This document shows positions 29,536 through 39,518 of a stretch of DNA of 64,000 nucleotides, piece after piece; position 1 is the stretch's first letter; every line of letters starts with the position of its first letter. The stretch is from Bacteroidota bacterium (GTDB lineage: Bacteria > Bacteroidota > Bacteroidia > NS11-12g > UBA955). The translations under genes and the position numbers were made by a program. The stretch is taken from contig JAGXTF010000118.1 of the NCBI GenBank assembly GCA_018333525.1, positions 248,001 to 312,000 of the forward strand, in the 5' to 3' direction. The notes under the pieces are model-generated. The model searched no databases. It saw only the letters and a list, made by a program, of their open reading frames with translations, and was not told where the DNA came from.

Positions 29536-30717
29536 ATGAATTTTCTGCGGTATTTACCGATTGCCGGCCTGGTAATCCTTTCCTGCAACAGCACCGGCAA
29601 CAAACAAAATCCTGAAAAAAGTGAAACCAAGATAGATAAGGATTCCTTCAACAGGCGTTTGGAAAGCAGCATCCCCAAGCTCGAGAAAGACAGCCAACTC
29701 ACTGCCTTTTCCAGATTCATCGGTGGTAAATCCTATGGTTTGAGTTTCAATTCCAACAGCAGCGTTTCATGGAAAAATTATGCCGCCGGAAATGCAAAAA
29801 ACTGGAGTTTCCTGGATGCCCGAATAGGTAAAAAGATTCGAACATGGGTAAAGGATACGAAACCGGAAGTTGAAAACGAACCAGCTACATTGTTTTACCC
29901 ATTTGCCGGTGGTGATTTTTATTATGCGGATCTCTTCTTCCCCAATCAGGATACCATCATCATGATTGGTTTGGAGCCATGTGGGAGCATATTTAATCCG
30001 GATACGGCAAACAGAGATACACTAAATAAATATTATTCGGTTCTGCAACACAGTATGTTTTTCCCACATCAGCTTGGGTTTTTTAGAACCAAAAGCATGA
30101 AGAATGATTTTAACAATGCATTGTTAAATGGCACTATTCATACCGTTTTATTTTATCTGGCAGAAGCTGGTTACGATATACATTATATTGAATATTACAA
30201 CCTGGATAAGGATGGAAATCCTATACAAATTACTCCTGCTGCAAAAGTGGGAAACCGTAAGTTTAAGTCTTACCGCGTAGGATATAGCCGTGGAGGTAAA
30301 GGGCAAATTCGCGAAGTGATGTATTTTAGCCAGGATGCCAGTGATGGAGCGCTGAACGCGCAAAAAGGAATGATGGCGTTTATGAATAAAAGAAACCAGG
30401 TGGTTACATTTTATAAAGCAGCGAGTTATTTGATGCATTACGACAGATTTTCTGTTATTCGCAATTACGTGCTGAAACACGCCACCAGAATTTTGCAGGA
30501 TGATAGTGGTATTCCATATAAATATTTGATTTCCGGTGGATTTGATGTAAAATTATACGGAAAATTTACTGCGACATTGAACATGTTTAAGGAAGAATTT
30601 CAACCGGATTTAAAAGAGGCGTACGAGAAATCTACTCCTGATTCACTTCCGTTTCTGATTGGGTACATGGCACCAAAAAAGGAATGCAACCTGCAACTTG
30701 CCGTGCGTAAAAAATAG
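29536..30717 (+). CDS. Hypothetical lipoprotein
   Basis: MNFLRYLPIAGLVILSCNSTG lipobox; start ATG 29536 (ORF track 29500). Confidence 0.6.
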   Translation: MNFLRYLPIAGLVILSCNSTGNKQNPEKSETKIDKDSFNRRLESSIPKLEKDSQLTAFSRFIGGKSYGLSFNSNSSVSWKNYAAGNAKNWSFLDARIGKKIRTWVKDTKPEVENEPATLFYPFAGGDFYYADLFFPNQDTIIMIGLEPCGSIFNPDTANRDTLNKYYSVLQHSMFFPHQLGFFRTKSMKNDFNNALLNGTIHTVLFYLAEAGYDIHYIEYYNLDKDGNPIQITPAAKVGNRKFKSYRVGYSRGGKGQIREVMYFSQDASDGALNAQKGMMAFMNKRNQVVTFYKAASYLMHYDRFSVIRNYVLKHATRILQDDSGIPYKYLISGGFDVKLYGKFTATLNMFKEEFQPDLKEAYEKSTPDSLPFLIGYMAPKKECNLQLAVRKK

Positions 30718-30719
30718 CC

Positions 30720-31574
30720 TTGGAAAATTATATTGAAATTACTTTTATTCCACTGGAACCAGCAGCGGAAAACCTGGAAATCATAGCAGCATTTCTGGAG
30801 GAATTTCCATTGGAGACATTTGAAATCCGCGATGGAATTTTATATGCGTTCGGAAAAGAGAAACTTTGGAACAACTTGCAATTAAATGCTGCCGCAGAAT
30901 TGGTTTCAAACTTTATTCAACAAGCCCCAACTTCGCGAATCATCCCCGGGCAAAACTGGAATGCAGTTTGGGAAGAAAATTATTTTTCTCCAATTAATAT
31001 CCGGAATATATTTGGTATTCGAGCAGAATTTCATCCAATTGATCCTCAGGTAAAATATGATCTGGTAATACAACCCAAAATGAGTTTTGGCACCGGACAT
31101 CACAGCACTACCAGATTGATGTTGCAGGGGATATTGGAATTCAGTGATTCTGTGCAGCATGCAAATGTTCTGGATATGGGAGCAGGTACAGGAATTTTGG
31201 CAATAGCTGCTGAAAAACTGGGAGCAGAAAGCATTCAGGCCATAGATATTGAGACCTGGGCAGCGGAGAACATTATCGAAAATTGTATAAGAAATTCCTG
31301 TAAAAATATCACATCCCATTGCGGAGATGCAAATATGTTGCGCGAATTAAATTTGCATTTCGATATCATTTTCGCCAATATTCAGAAAACTGTTTTGTTG
31401 GAAGATGCTGAAATTTATTTGAATTATTTAAATCCCAATGGACTTATTTTTCTCAGCGGATTTTATTTTGAAGATCTCGCAGATATACGCTTGAAATACG
31501 AGTCACTGGGTTGTACCTATTTGAATTCCGAGACCGAAGAGCGCTGGTGTGCCGCCGTATTTAAAAAGAATTAA
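30720..31574 (+). CDS. prmA: Ribosomal protein L11 methyltransferase
   Basis: WNAVWEENYFSPINI, PKMSFGTGHHSTTRLMLQ, VLDMGAGTGILAIAAEKLGAESIQAIDIETWAAENIIEN. TTG start. Confidence 0.92.
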   Translation: MENYIEITFIPLEPAAENLEIIAAFLEEFPLETFEIRDGILYAFGKEKLWNNLQLNAAAELVSNFIQQAPTSRIIPGQNWNAVWEENYFSPINIRNIFGIRAEFHPIDPQVKYDLVIQPKMSFGTGHHSTTRLMLQGILEFSDSVQHANVLDMGAGTGILAIAAEKLGAESIQAIDIETWAAENIIENCIRNSCKNITSHCGDANMLRELNLHFDIIFANIQKTVLLEDAEIYLNYLNPNGLIFLSGFYFEDLADIRLKYESLGCTYLNSETEERWCAAVFKKN

Positions 31575-31606
31575 AAAAGGCACATCGCGTGATGCACCTT
31601 TTTTAA
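31575..31606 (+). terminator. Probable intrinsic terminator after prmA
   Basis: aaaaaaggcacatc-gcgt-gatgcaccttttttaa; imperfect stem with T-run. Confidence 0.65.
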
Positions 31607-31711
31607 TTCGAATCTCAAAAGAAATTTTCAGCATTTTTACTTTCAAATGGATAAGAACCTAAACCACAATTTGAAAGTTACTTTTGAAAAACGTAATACA
31701 AAACCTAAACC

Positions 31712-32395
31712 TTATTCATTAAAATAGAAGTTAAACGACAATTTTGTATAAGTAGGCGAAATCGCTGCACTTTGTTTGGTTGTGCGTTTGGATTGAATAT
31801 AAGTACTCTGGGATGGGTCGTACACATCTACAATGCGCTCACTGGAATTTTTGCCACTGATAATCCGAAATCCAAATTCACCGCTTAAACTGAATTGATC
31901 GGATATAAAATACTCTGCGCCATAACCCAGTTGTACACCGTTGATATTTGTCTCCTTCAGGGATTTCTGAAATTCTTCATTGGCATTGGGGTCTGTATTA
32001 TCGGATACTTTTCCACTTAAAAAGACTTTTGAATAGCAAATGCTACCATAGGATTTTAGTTTATCTCCTTTACCGAAAAAATACTTGATACCTATGGTTG
32101 GAATAGACGCTCTGACCTGCGCCTCATATTTGTCTTCATAAAATACAATTTGTCCCAGGTCATTGTCGAACCGTTGCCCGGATTCACTCCAGTTCATTTT
32201 AGTTCCCAGAGTTTGGAATCCAATAAAAGGTACAAAATTTTTGGCGCGATATCCGAATGTGGCACCGTTTAAATGAAGTCCCGGACTTACGCTAAATGTA
32301 AATTGTGCTTGTGCATTTCCCGCAAAAATCAGGAGAAACGCAATGGTGGTTGTTTTCATGAAGTTTTTCATTTCTATAATTATTTTCAAATTCAA
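31712..32395 (-). CDS. Outer-membrane beta-barrel protein
   Basis: Signal peptide MKTTTIAFLLIFAGNAQAQ then OMP beta-strand pattern ending SFNFYFNE; start likely 32371 or 32359. Confidence 0.65.
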   Translation of the reverse strand: MNLKIIIEMKNFMKTTTIAFLLIFAGNAQAQFTFSVSPGLHLNGATFGYRAKNFVPFIGFQTLGTKMNWSESGQRFDNDLGQIVFYEDKYEAQVRASIPTIGIKYFFGKGDKLKSYGSICYSKVFLSGKVSDNTDPNANEEFQKSLKETNINGVQLGYGAEYFISDQFSLSGEFGFRIISGKNSSERIVDVYDPSQSTYIQSKRTTKQSAAISPTYTKLSFNFYFNE

Positions 32396-32669
32396 ATCTA
32401 TCAGAATTCTGAGATGAAATGAATCAATTTTTCCTACCTACGGAATTATTGTTGTGGTTTGAGCCAAATTTGTTGAATTTTATTGTGTTTCACCAATTTA
32501 TTCCGAATAAGTGAAACGATTTGAATGGAATTTGCATTTTTTCAGTTCACTTGTTGGCTGACTTTGCATAAAATGCAAGAAGAATGATACAAAGGGTTTG
32601 GAAAACTTCCTGAGCTTGGGCAATTCTTCAGTTCAGCACTTGCGGATTACTTTGTATTTTTGTGGGTTC

Positions 32670-34484
32670 GTGGCAGATGTGATCAAGTTATTACCGGATT
32701 CAGTAGCGAATCAGATCGCGGCAGGCGAGGTTGTGCAAAGGCCGGCATCCGCAGTGAAAGAGTTGTTGGAGAATAGTCTGGATTCCGGCGCAACCAGCAT
32801 TAGGCTGCTCATTCAGGATGGTGGAACCAGCCTCATTCAGGTAATGGATGATGGGAAAGGGATGAGTGAAACGGACGCACGAATGTGTTGGGAGCGCCAT
32901 GCCACATCTAAAATAGAAACTGCAGGTGATATTTATTCTCTTCGCACTTTTGGATTTCGCGGTGAAGCCCTTGCCAGTATTGCGGCTGTTGCGCAGGTTG
33001 AATTAAAAACCAAAAGAAAAGAAGATAAATCAGCCACTTTTATTCGAATAGAAGGGAGCAGGGTGTTGGAACAATCTTATACCAGTGCCACAGATGGAAC
33101 ATCCATCAGCATTAAAAATTTATTTTACAATATTCCTGCCCGGAGAAATTTTTTGAAATCCACCACGGTGGAAAGCAAACATATTTTAGAGGAATTTCAA
33201 CGCCAGGCATTGGGGCATCCTGAAATTGCATTTCAGTTTTTTAACAATGGAAGCGAAACTTACAACCTGTTATCTGCCGATTTGGAAACCAGAATTAAAG
33301 AGGTGCTCGGTGTTAAAAAACCCATGCTGGAAGTGCGCGAACAAACTGAAATTGTAGGTATTGAGGGTTTTGTGGGGATGCCGGAAACTGCCAGAAAAAC
33401 ACGAGGGGATCAATTCTTTTTTGTGAACGGCAGATTTATCAAAAGTCCTTATTTCACTCACGCTGTTCAGGCTGCATATGCGGGTGCCATGGATGAAGGT
33501 AGTTTTCCTCTTTTTGTGTTGAATTTATCTATTGATCCTTCCAAAATCGATGTGAATGTGCATCCCACAAAAACAGAAGTAAAATTTGAAGACGAGAGGC
33601 ATATTTACAACATCATCAAAGCCGCTGTGAGAAAAGCTTTGGGGCAACATATTGCCCAACCTGACATGGAATTATTTGGTTTGGGCGGCCTGGAAGATTT
33701 TTTGAAATCCGTACCGGGAAATACCCAAAATTCCGGCTGGAATAACCATACCATGAAAATGGGCACAGGCGGAGTTCCCACATTTAATCCATTTGAATCA
33801 GGCAAAAAGCCCGACAAACAAGATTGGGCGAGAATTCTGGGGCCAATTGATGAAACTTCGGATATCGGAGATTATCGCACCATAGCGCAAAACGAAAATA
33901 AAGTAGCAGGTGAAGTTGAAATTCAAGAACTTTTTGGATTGGAAAACCGTTATTTATTTGCAAAAATTCAGGAACAATTATTTTGTATGGACTTTAAACT
34001 CGCGCAGGAAAAAGTATTTTATCACACCTTTCGCGAGCGGCTTTCCAAACAGAAAGGGGTTTCTCAGCAATTGCTGTTTCCCAGAACCATAGAACTCAAT
34101 CCTGCACAATTGCATTTATTTCTGGATTTGCAAAATGACTTTCAATCTCTGGGTTTTGATGTTGGATATTTTGGAGGAAATTCGGTTTTGGTAAATGGAT
34201 TGCCCGCAGAAGTCAGCAATTCCGATGAAAAAATGCTCATCGAAAAAATGCTCGACGAGCAGGAGAGAACACAGGGAGAATTGAAAATAGACAAACACGA
34301 CAGTTTGGCATTAAACCTGGCGCGTCAGGCCACCATGCTGCGAATGGTAAATATGGACCGTCAAAGCAAAGAGAATCTGGTAAAGGCGCTGTTTGCAATG
34401 CCTGAACCTTTTCTGCCATTTCGGAATAAAAAAGTTATTGTTAAAATTGGTACGGATTTATTAGATCAATATTTTATCAGATAA
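32670..34484 (+). CDS. mutL: DNA mismatch repair endonuclease MutL
   Basis: VIKLLPDSVANQIAAGEVVQRPASAVKELLENSLDSGATSI, GFRGEALASIAAVA, NGRFIKSPYFTHAV, DVNVHPTKTEVKF. Probable GTG start 32670 (ORF track 32598). Confidence 0.97.
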   Translation: MADVIKLLPDSVANQIAAGEVVQRPASAVKELLENSLDSGATSIRLLIQDGGTSLIQVMDDGKGMSETDARMCWERHATSKIETAGDIYSLRTFGFRGEALASIAAVAQVELKTKRKEDKSATFIRIEGSRVLEQSYTSATDGTSISIKNLFYNIPARRNFLKSTTVESKHILEEFQRQALGHPEIAFQFFNNGSETYNLLSADLETRIKEVLGVKKPMLEVREQTEIVGIEGFVGMPETARKTRGDQFFFVNGRFIKSPYFTHAVQAAYAGAMDEGSFPLFVLNLSIDPSKIDVNVHPTKTEVKFEDERHIYNIIKAAVRKALGQHIAQPDMELFGLGGLEDFLKSVPGNTQNSGWNNHTMKMGTGGVPTFNPFESGKKPDKQDWARILGPIDETSDIGDYRTIAQNENKVAGEVEIQELFGLENRYLFAKIQEQLFCMDFKLAQEKVFYHTFRERLSKQKGVSQQLLFPRTIELNPAQLHLFLDLQNDFQSLGFDVGYFGGNSVLVNGLPAEVSNSDEKMLIEKMLDEQERTQGELKIDKHDSLALNLARQATMLRMVNMDRQSKENLVKALFAMPEPFLPFRNKKVIVKIGTDLLDQYFIR

Positions 34485-34486
34485 TT

Positions 34487-35173
34487 ATGTTCAACAACAT
34501 CACACCAGGGCTCAAAAATCTTCTCATTCTCATGGGATTGTTTTATGTGTTGCAAATGGCATTGGAACAACGTTTTGGCAATTATTGGATGTTGGCCGCA
34601 TTCTACCCCGACAGCAGTTTTTTCCGCCCCTGGCAATTGCTCACCCACATGTTTAGCCATGGTTCTTTTATGCATCTGCTTTTTAACGGTATCGCACTGT
34701 TCACTTTTGGGATGGTGATGGAGCGAAAATTGAGAACCAAACGGTTTCTTATTTTATTTTTCGTAAGCGGTTTGGGAGCTTTATTGTTGCATTTTATCAG
34801 CGTGGGTTTTATGGTGTATCAAAAAACAGGTTCCTTATTTCCGTTGCATGAAGGCCTTTTGGTAAACACCGGTCCTACGGTTGACTTTCTTTTGGGTTAT
34901 TTTCCTGTAGTTGGTGCCAGTGGTGCGTTGTACGGGGTATTAATCAGCTTTTTGTTGTATTATCCAAATGAAGAATTGATATTTTTATTTATCCCCTATC
35001 CTATAAAAGCAAAGTATCTGATTCCAATTATTTTAATTATTGATATTGTAATGGCAATCGGACAATTTAGTTGGGATCCTATCGCACATTTCGCACACTT
35101 GGGCGGTGCTATTACCGGATATTTTTTGGTGAGATATTGGTCATGGAACAGAGTAAAAAATCGCTGGAGTTAA
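34487..35173 (+). CDS. Rhomboid-family intramembrane serine protease (1)
   Basis: FSHGSFMHLLFNG, VVGASGALYGV (Ser), FAHLGGAITGY (His). Confidence 0.92.
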   Translation: MFNNITPGLKNLLILMGLFYVLQMALEQRFGNYWMLAAFYPDSSFFRPWQLLTHMFSHGSFMHLLFNGIALFTFGMVMERKLRTKRFLILFFVSGLGALLLHFISVGFMVYQKTGSLFPLHEGLLVNTGPTVDFLLGYFPVVGASGALYGVLISFLLYYPNEELIFLFIPYPIKAKYLIPIILIIDIVMAIGQFSWDPIAHFAHLGGAITGYFLVRYWSWNRVKNRWS

Positions 35174-35174
35174 A

Positions 35175-36044
35175 ATGGCATATACGTTTTTAGGAAATGA
35201 TTTAAACCCGCTTTCCCGCCGCAATAAGGCAGTGGTGAATATTATTTTGTGGTGTACTGCAGTTTTTGTTTTAACCGCAATACTGAGTTTTACCACCTTA
35301 GGACAGTTGATTCTGGACAATTTTAAATTGAATACAGAGCCTTCCTATTTCCTTTGGAGACCCTGGACTTTTATTACTTATATTTTTCTGCATGATGGAT
35401 TCTGGCATCTTTTCGGCAATATGCTCTGGTTGTTTTTTATCGGAATTATTCTGGAAGATCTTACCGGAAAAGTACATATATGGAAATTGTTTATAGGGGG
35501 TGGTATTTGCGGTGGAATATTATTTTTAATTTGTTATAACCTGATACCATATTTCAACAACCACGGTGGTACATTTATAGTTGGTGCTTCCGCAGGTGTT
35601 ACGGCAATCATTGTTGGTACTGCTGCTTTTGTTCCAAATTACAGGGTATATCTGTTTGGAATTATTGGAATTGAATTGGTATGGATTGCATTTTTTCGTG
35701 TATTGTTTGATTTTATGGGTGCGGCAGGAAGTTTCAACCAGGGTGGCTATATTGCACATTTGGGGGGTGCTGCTTTTGGACTTTTGTACATATTACATAT
35801 CAAAGGAAATATTCATATTCCCCTTGTAGACTCCATTTCCAGGTTTGTTCGAAATCTGCGTTCAGGTAAAAAAAACAAACCCATGCGTAGTGCTACTGTA
35901 AATATTAACAAAACCCCGGGAAGAAATGCAAAGGCTCCCAATCAGGATGAAATAGACCGCATTCTGGATAAAATCAATAAAAGTGGCTACGAAAGTTTAT
36001 CTAAAGAAGAGAAGGATACCTTGTTCAGAGCCGGAGATAAATAG
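35175..36044 (+). CDS. Rhomboid-family intramembrane serine protease (2)
   Basis: FLHDGFWHLFGNMLWL, IVGASAGVTAI (Ser), YIAHLGGAAFG (His), C-terminal cytosolic tail DEIDRILDKINKSGYESLSKEEKDTLF. Confidence 0.92.
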   Translation: MAYTFLGNDLNPLSRRNKAVVNIILWCTAVFVLTAILSFTTLGQLILDNFKLNTEPSYFLWRPWTFITYIFLHDGFWHLFGNMLWLFFIGIILEDLTGKVHIWKLFIGGGICGGILFLICYNLIPYFNNHGGTFIVGASAGVTAIIVGTAAFVPNYRVYLFGIIGIELVWIAFFRVLFDFMGAAGSFNQGGYIAHLGGAAFGLLYILHIKGNIHIPLVDSISRFVRNLRSGKKNKPMRSATVNINKTPGRNAKAPNQDEIDRILDKINKSGYESLSKEEKDTLFRAGDK

Positions 36045-36052
36045 AAAATAAT

Positions 36053-37123
36053 TTGAGAATTGTAAATATCATTTTATTTCCTGTGACTTTGGCGGTGGGT
36101 CTGATTCTCACAGCTGCCGGACTTGCCATGTTTGTTCCACCTGCAATCTCCAGTTGGTTGCAATTTCTGGGCCTCATGTTTCCGTTTCTGTTCGTGTTGA
36201 ATATATTGTTATTGATTTATTGGTGGGTTCAACTCAAATTGAAATTAATCATTCCACTTTGTTTTGCAATATTTAATTTGATTCACGTTTCCAAATATGT
36301 GCAATACACTGCAAATAAATCAGGTTTGAAAACTGATTTTCGATTGGCCAGTTTTAATACACAATTGTTTGGTGTGATGGATGGAAAAGACAACAGGGAA
36401 ATGGTAATGAACCGGATTCTGAAAGAGAGTTTTGATATTGTATGTCTGCAGGAGTTTTATTCCAAAAACGATTTGAAAAAAATTCTGGTAGATTTTAGAA
36501 AAGCGGGCAAATTCAAGATGTACAGTTTTTTTCGTCTGCAACCGGATCGTCCTTACGGAATGGCCATTTTTTCTAATTTTGAAATTGTAGGTTCAGGAAA
36601 AGTTGGCATAGGTCAGAATACCGGAAATATGGCGGTATATGCAGATTTGCTGATGGGTGGTGACACGGTACGTCTTTACAATGTCCATTTGCAATCCATC
36701 CGGTTTAATCGCAAGGATTATGAATTTATTCGGCAGAGCGACAAGAACAATGAAGGGAGGATTGCAGGGTCTAAAAATCTTTTGAAACGTATCCGGGAAG
36801 CCTACGTGAAACGAGGTATGCAGGCAGATTCTATAGCGGAACACATGAAAACCTGCCCTTATCCCATTATTGTTGCCGGAGACTTTAACGATGTTCCCCT
36901 GTCTTATGCATACCATGCTTTGGGAAAGGATTTGCTTGACGCCTTCCGCGAAAGGGGCAGCGGATTTGAACGCACTTATACCGGTCCGTTTCCGAATTTT
37001 CGAATTGATTATATTTTATACGGTAAAAGATTTATTTGTACGGATTACAAGAGTTTCAGCGATATTCCAGGGGACCACAAACTGATTTCTGCTGCTTTTA
37101 ATGCTCCTTTAAAGGCAGATTAA
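36053..37123 (+). CDS. Endonuclease/exonuclease/phosphatase family protein
   Basis: N-terminal TMs; RLASFNTQLFG, DIVCLQEFY, YNVHLQS, IVAGDFNDVPLSYAYHAL, RIDYILYGK, SDIPGDHKLISA. Confidence 0.88.
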   Translation: MRIVNIILFPVTLAVGLILTAAGLAMFVPPAISSWLQFLGLMFPFLFVLNILLLIYWWVQLKLKLIIPLCFAIFNLIHVSKYVQYTANKSGLKTDFRLASFNTQLFGVMDGKDNREMVMNRILKESFDIVCLQEFYSKNDLKKILVDFRKAGKFKMYSFFRLQPDRPYGMAIFSNFEIVGSGKVGIGQNTGNMAVYADLLMGGDTVRLYNVHLQSIRFNRKDYEFIRQSDKNNEGRIAGSKNLLKRIREAYVKRGMQADSIAEHMKTCPYPIIVAGDFNDVPLSYAYHALGKDLLDAFRERGSGFERTYTGPFPNFRIDYILYGKRFICTDYKSFSDIPGDHKLISAAFNAPLKAD

Positions 37124-37159
37124 TTTGCCTCTAAAGTAGTATATTTGCGCCCCGAAAAT

Positions 37160-38458
37160 ATGCCGTATTTTTTTACCTCAGAATCCGTATCCGAAGGACA
37201 TCCAGATAAGGTAGCCGATCAGATTTCCGATGCACTCATCGATAATTTTCTCGCTTATGATGCAGAAAGTAAGGTTGCTTGTGAAACACTCGTCACCACT
37301 GGTCAGGTTGTACTGGCTGGAGAAGTGAAATCCAGAGCTTATCTCGATGTTCAGGAAATTGCAAGGGAAGTGATTCGCAAAATTGGATATACCAAAAGCG
37401 AATACATGTTTGAGGCAAATTCTTGCGGAATCTTTAGTGCCATACACGAGCAGAGCTCCGATATCAATCAGGGTGTAGACCGCAAAAAGCGAGAAGAACA
37501 AGGTGCCGGAGATCAGGGTATGATGTTCGGTTATGCTTGTAATGAAACGGACAATTACATGCCAATTTCCATCAGCATAGCACATTTGCTGTTGCATGAA
37601 CTTTCTGATATCCGCAGGGAAGGCAAAAAAATGAAATACCTGCGCCCGGATGCCAAAAGCCAGGTTACCATTGAATATTCAGACGATCACAAACCCATGC
37701 GCGTGGATACCATTGTAATTTCCACCCAGCATGACGATTGGATAAAACCAAAATCTGCTAAGGCTTCGGATATTAAAAAAGCCGATGATGCCATGTTATT
37801 GGCCATACAGGAAGATGTGAAGAAAGTATTGATTCCAAGAGTGCTGAAAAAACTTCCCAAGCGTGTGCAGAATCTTTTTGGGAAAGACATTTTGTTCCAT
37901 ATCAATCCAACCGGAAAATTTGTAATTGGCGGACCGCATGGGGATACCGGATTAACCGGTCGCAAGATTATTGTGGATACTTATGGCGGTAAAGGAGCTC
38001 ACGGCGGTGGTGCATTCAGTGGCAAAGATCCCAGCAAGGTGGATCGCAGTGCGGCGTATGCAACCAGACATATTGCAAAAAATCTTGTAGCAGCGGGTGT
38101 ATGCGATGAAATTCTGGTTCAGGTTTCTTATGCTATAGGTGTTGCAGATCCGGTTGGTGTTTATGTAAATACTTACGGCACTTCCAAAGTAAAAATGCAC
38201 GACGGACAAATTGCGGATACCATTTTAAAAATGAAAGAATTCAGCCTGCGTCCTTACGAAATTGAAAAGCGTTTTCAACTGCGCACGCCTATTTATCTCG
38301 AAACTGCAGCTTACGGGCATATGGGAAGAAAATCTGAAACTGTAACCAAAGTCTATAACAAGGGCAAGGAGAATGAAATAACCGTGAAGGTAAAGCTATT
38401 CCCCTGGGAAGAATTAAACGCCACAGCCGCCGTTAAAAAGGCATTTGGGTTGAAATAA
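37160..38458 (+). CDS. metK: S-adenosylmethionine synthetase
   Basis: [94 protein letters not shown]. Confidence 0.97.
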   Translation: MPYFFTSESVSEGHPDKVADQISDALIDNFLAYDAESKVACETLVTTGQVVLAGEVKSRAYLDVQEIAREVIRKIGYTKSEYMFEANSCGIFSAIHEQSSDINQGVDRKKREEQGAGDQGMMFGYACNETDNYMPISISIAHLLLHELSDIRREGKKMKYLRPDAKSQVTIEYSDDHKPMRVDTIVISTQHDDWIKPKSAKASDIKKADDAMLLAIQEDVKKVLIPRVLKKLPKRVQNLFGKDILFHINPTGKFVIGGPHGDTGLTGRKIIVDTYGGKGAHGGGAFSGKDPSKVDRSAAYATRHIAKNLVAAGVCDEILVQVSYAIGVADPVGVYVNTYGTSKVKMHDGQIADTILKMKEFSLRPYEIEKRFQLRTPIYLETAAYGHMGRKSETVTKVYNKGKENEITVKVKLFPWEELNATAAVKKAFGLK

Positions 38459-38484
38459 ATTGCAGTAATCATTTATTGTTATTC

Positions 38485-38532
38485 GTCGTTGGTCCTCGTG
38501 CCATGCTGGCGAAGCGCATGGCGACCAACGAC
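38485..38532. repeat. Long imperfect palindrome (17-bp stem with 5-nt bulge, 9-nt loop)
   Basis: GTCGTTGGTC[CTCGT]GCCATGC-TGGCGAAGC-GCATGGCGACCAACGAC downstream of metK. Confidence 0.8.
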
Positions 38533-38641
38533 CTCTTACTTTGCGTTTATATGATAATTGCGAAAATGGGAAATCACCAGATAAATAACAATTACTAAGG
38601 ATTTGCAAGTGAACCAAGGAATGCACTAAATTCCTGAAATG

Positions 38642-38664
38642 GAGCTCCGTAGGAGCGATATCTT
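38642..38664 (+). repeat. REP-like hairpin plus tail unit
   Basis: gagctcc-gta-ggagcgatatctt; 5-bp stem GCTCC/GGAGC then GATATCTT. Confidence 0.75.
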
Positions 38665-38690
38665 CTAATTTTTACTAAGAGCAAAATCTA

Positions 38691-38715
38691 AGCGCCATGG
38701 GCGCGACATATCTTG
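38691..38715 (+). repeat. REP-like hairpin plus tail unit
   Basis: agcgcc-atg-ggcgcgacatatcttgt; stem GCGCC/GGCGC then GACATATCTTGT. Confidence 0.75.
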
Positions 38716-38751
38716 TTTCTTAATATATTGATACAAAGATATCACAGGTTT

Positions 38752-39213
38752 TTATTCAGGTTCTTTAAATAAATAATCCGAATGAAAATCGATATTATGT
38801 TCCACAAGCAACTGCAGATATTCTTCCAGAAATATTGTTTTTCCATGGTGTTTTTCCTGATCCTGTACATACCTTACCAAGGTGTCCATTTGGGAATATC
38901 CAAAGGTAAATGCACCAAAGCCTACCTGCCACTCAAAGCGCCTCTTAGTTAGGTTTCGTTGGTTAATAAATCTGGAAGAATTTGCCTTGATATCCCGCAC
39001 GATATCGGATAAGCATATATCGGGTTTTTGTCCAATCAAAATATGCAGATGATCTGGCATTCCATTGATGGCAATTATTTTTTGTTTCTTATTATTTGTA
39101 ATTCCACAAATGAATTTATACAATTCCACTTTCCATTTTGGTGAAATAAGTGAAGCTCTGAATTTTACTGTAAGTATTACATGAAAATATAATTGGGTGT
39201 AAGTATTTGCCAT
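38752..39213 (-). mobile_element. Y1/REP-associated tyrosine transposase-like protein (IS200/TnpA_REP superfamily)
   Basis: MANTYTQLYFHVILTVKFR, INGMPDHLHILIGQKPDICLSDIVRDIKANSSRFIN (HxH), FEWQVGFGAFTFGYSQMDTLVRYVQDQEKHH (catalytic Tyr region). Confidence 0.93.
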
Positions 39214-39280
39214 AATAAAAAATGAGAATTTAATTAAATAAATTTAGCTTTCGAAGCTACGAAGTAATGAATAAGCAAGT

Positions 39281-39298
39281 CGATTTTAATCGGATATA
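39281..39298 (+). repeat. Possible degenerate REP-like unit
   Basis: cgatt-tt-aatcggatataa; stem CGATT/AATCG followed by GATATAA. Confidence 0.35.
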
Positions 39299-39390
39299 AT
39301 CGATTATTTTAGGCTAATGTGTGAATTAGAAATATATGGAGAAATCGGAATGTGGTCTTCCTGAGACATATTACTGGTATGGTAAAGTAT

Positions 39391-39412
39391 ACATATATCG
39401 CTGCGATGCAGC
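39391..39412 (-). repeat. REP-like hairpin plus tail unit, inverse orientation
   Basis: Minus strand reads gctgc-atc-gcagcgatatatgt; stem GCTGC/GCAGC then GATATATGT. Confidence 0.7.
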
Positions 39413-39493
39413 TATGCATCAATCATTAAAATATTAGACATAGAAAATGCATTTCAATTAATTTAATAAAATTAGATTGAAATGATCCAATCT

Positions 39494-39518
39494 GAGCACC
39501 GTAGGTGCGATTTCTTGT
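39494..39518 (+). repeat. REP-like hairpin plus tail unit
   Basis: gagcacc-gta-ggtgcgatttcttgt; stem GCACC/GGTGC then GATTTCTTGT. Confidence 0.75.

Noticed and set aside
37124-37160. Possible SAM riboswitch upstream of metK
   Set aside because: Only 36 bp separate the upstream stop from the metK ATG, and a TAnnTTTG box occupies part of it; no room for an aptamer.
38752-39213. Complete IS200/IS605-type insertion sequence
   Set aside because: No partner tnpB and no clear left/right ends bounding the gene; the surrounding repeats fit a RAYT/REP arrangement better.
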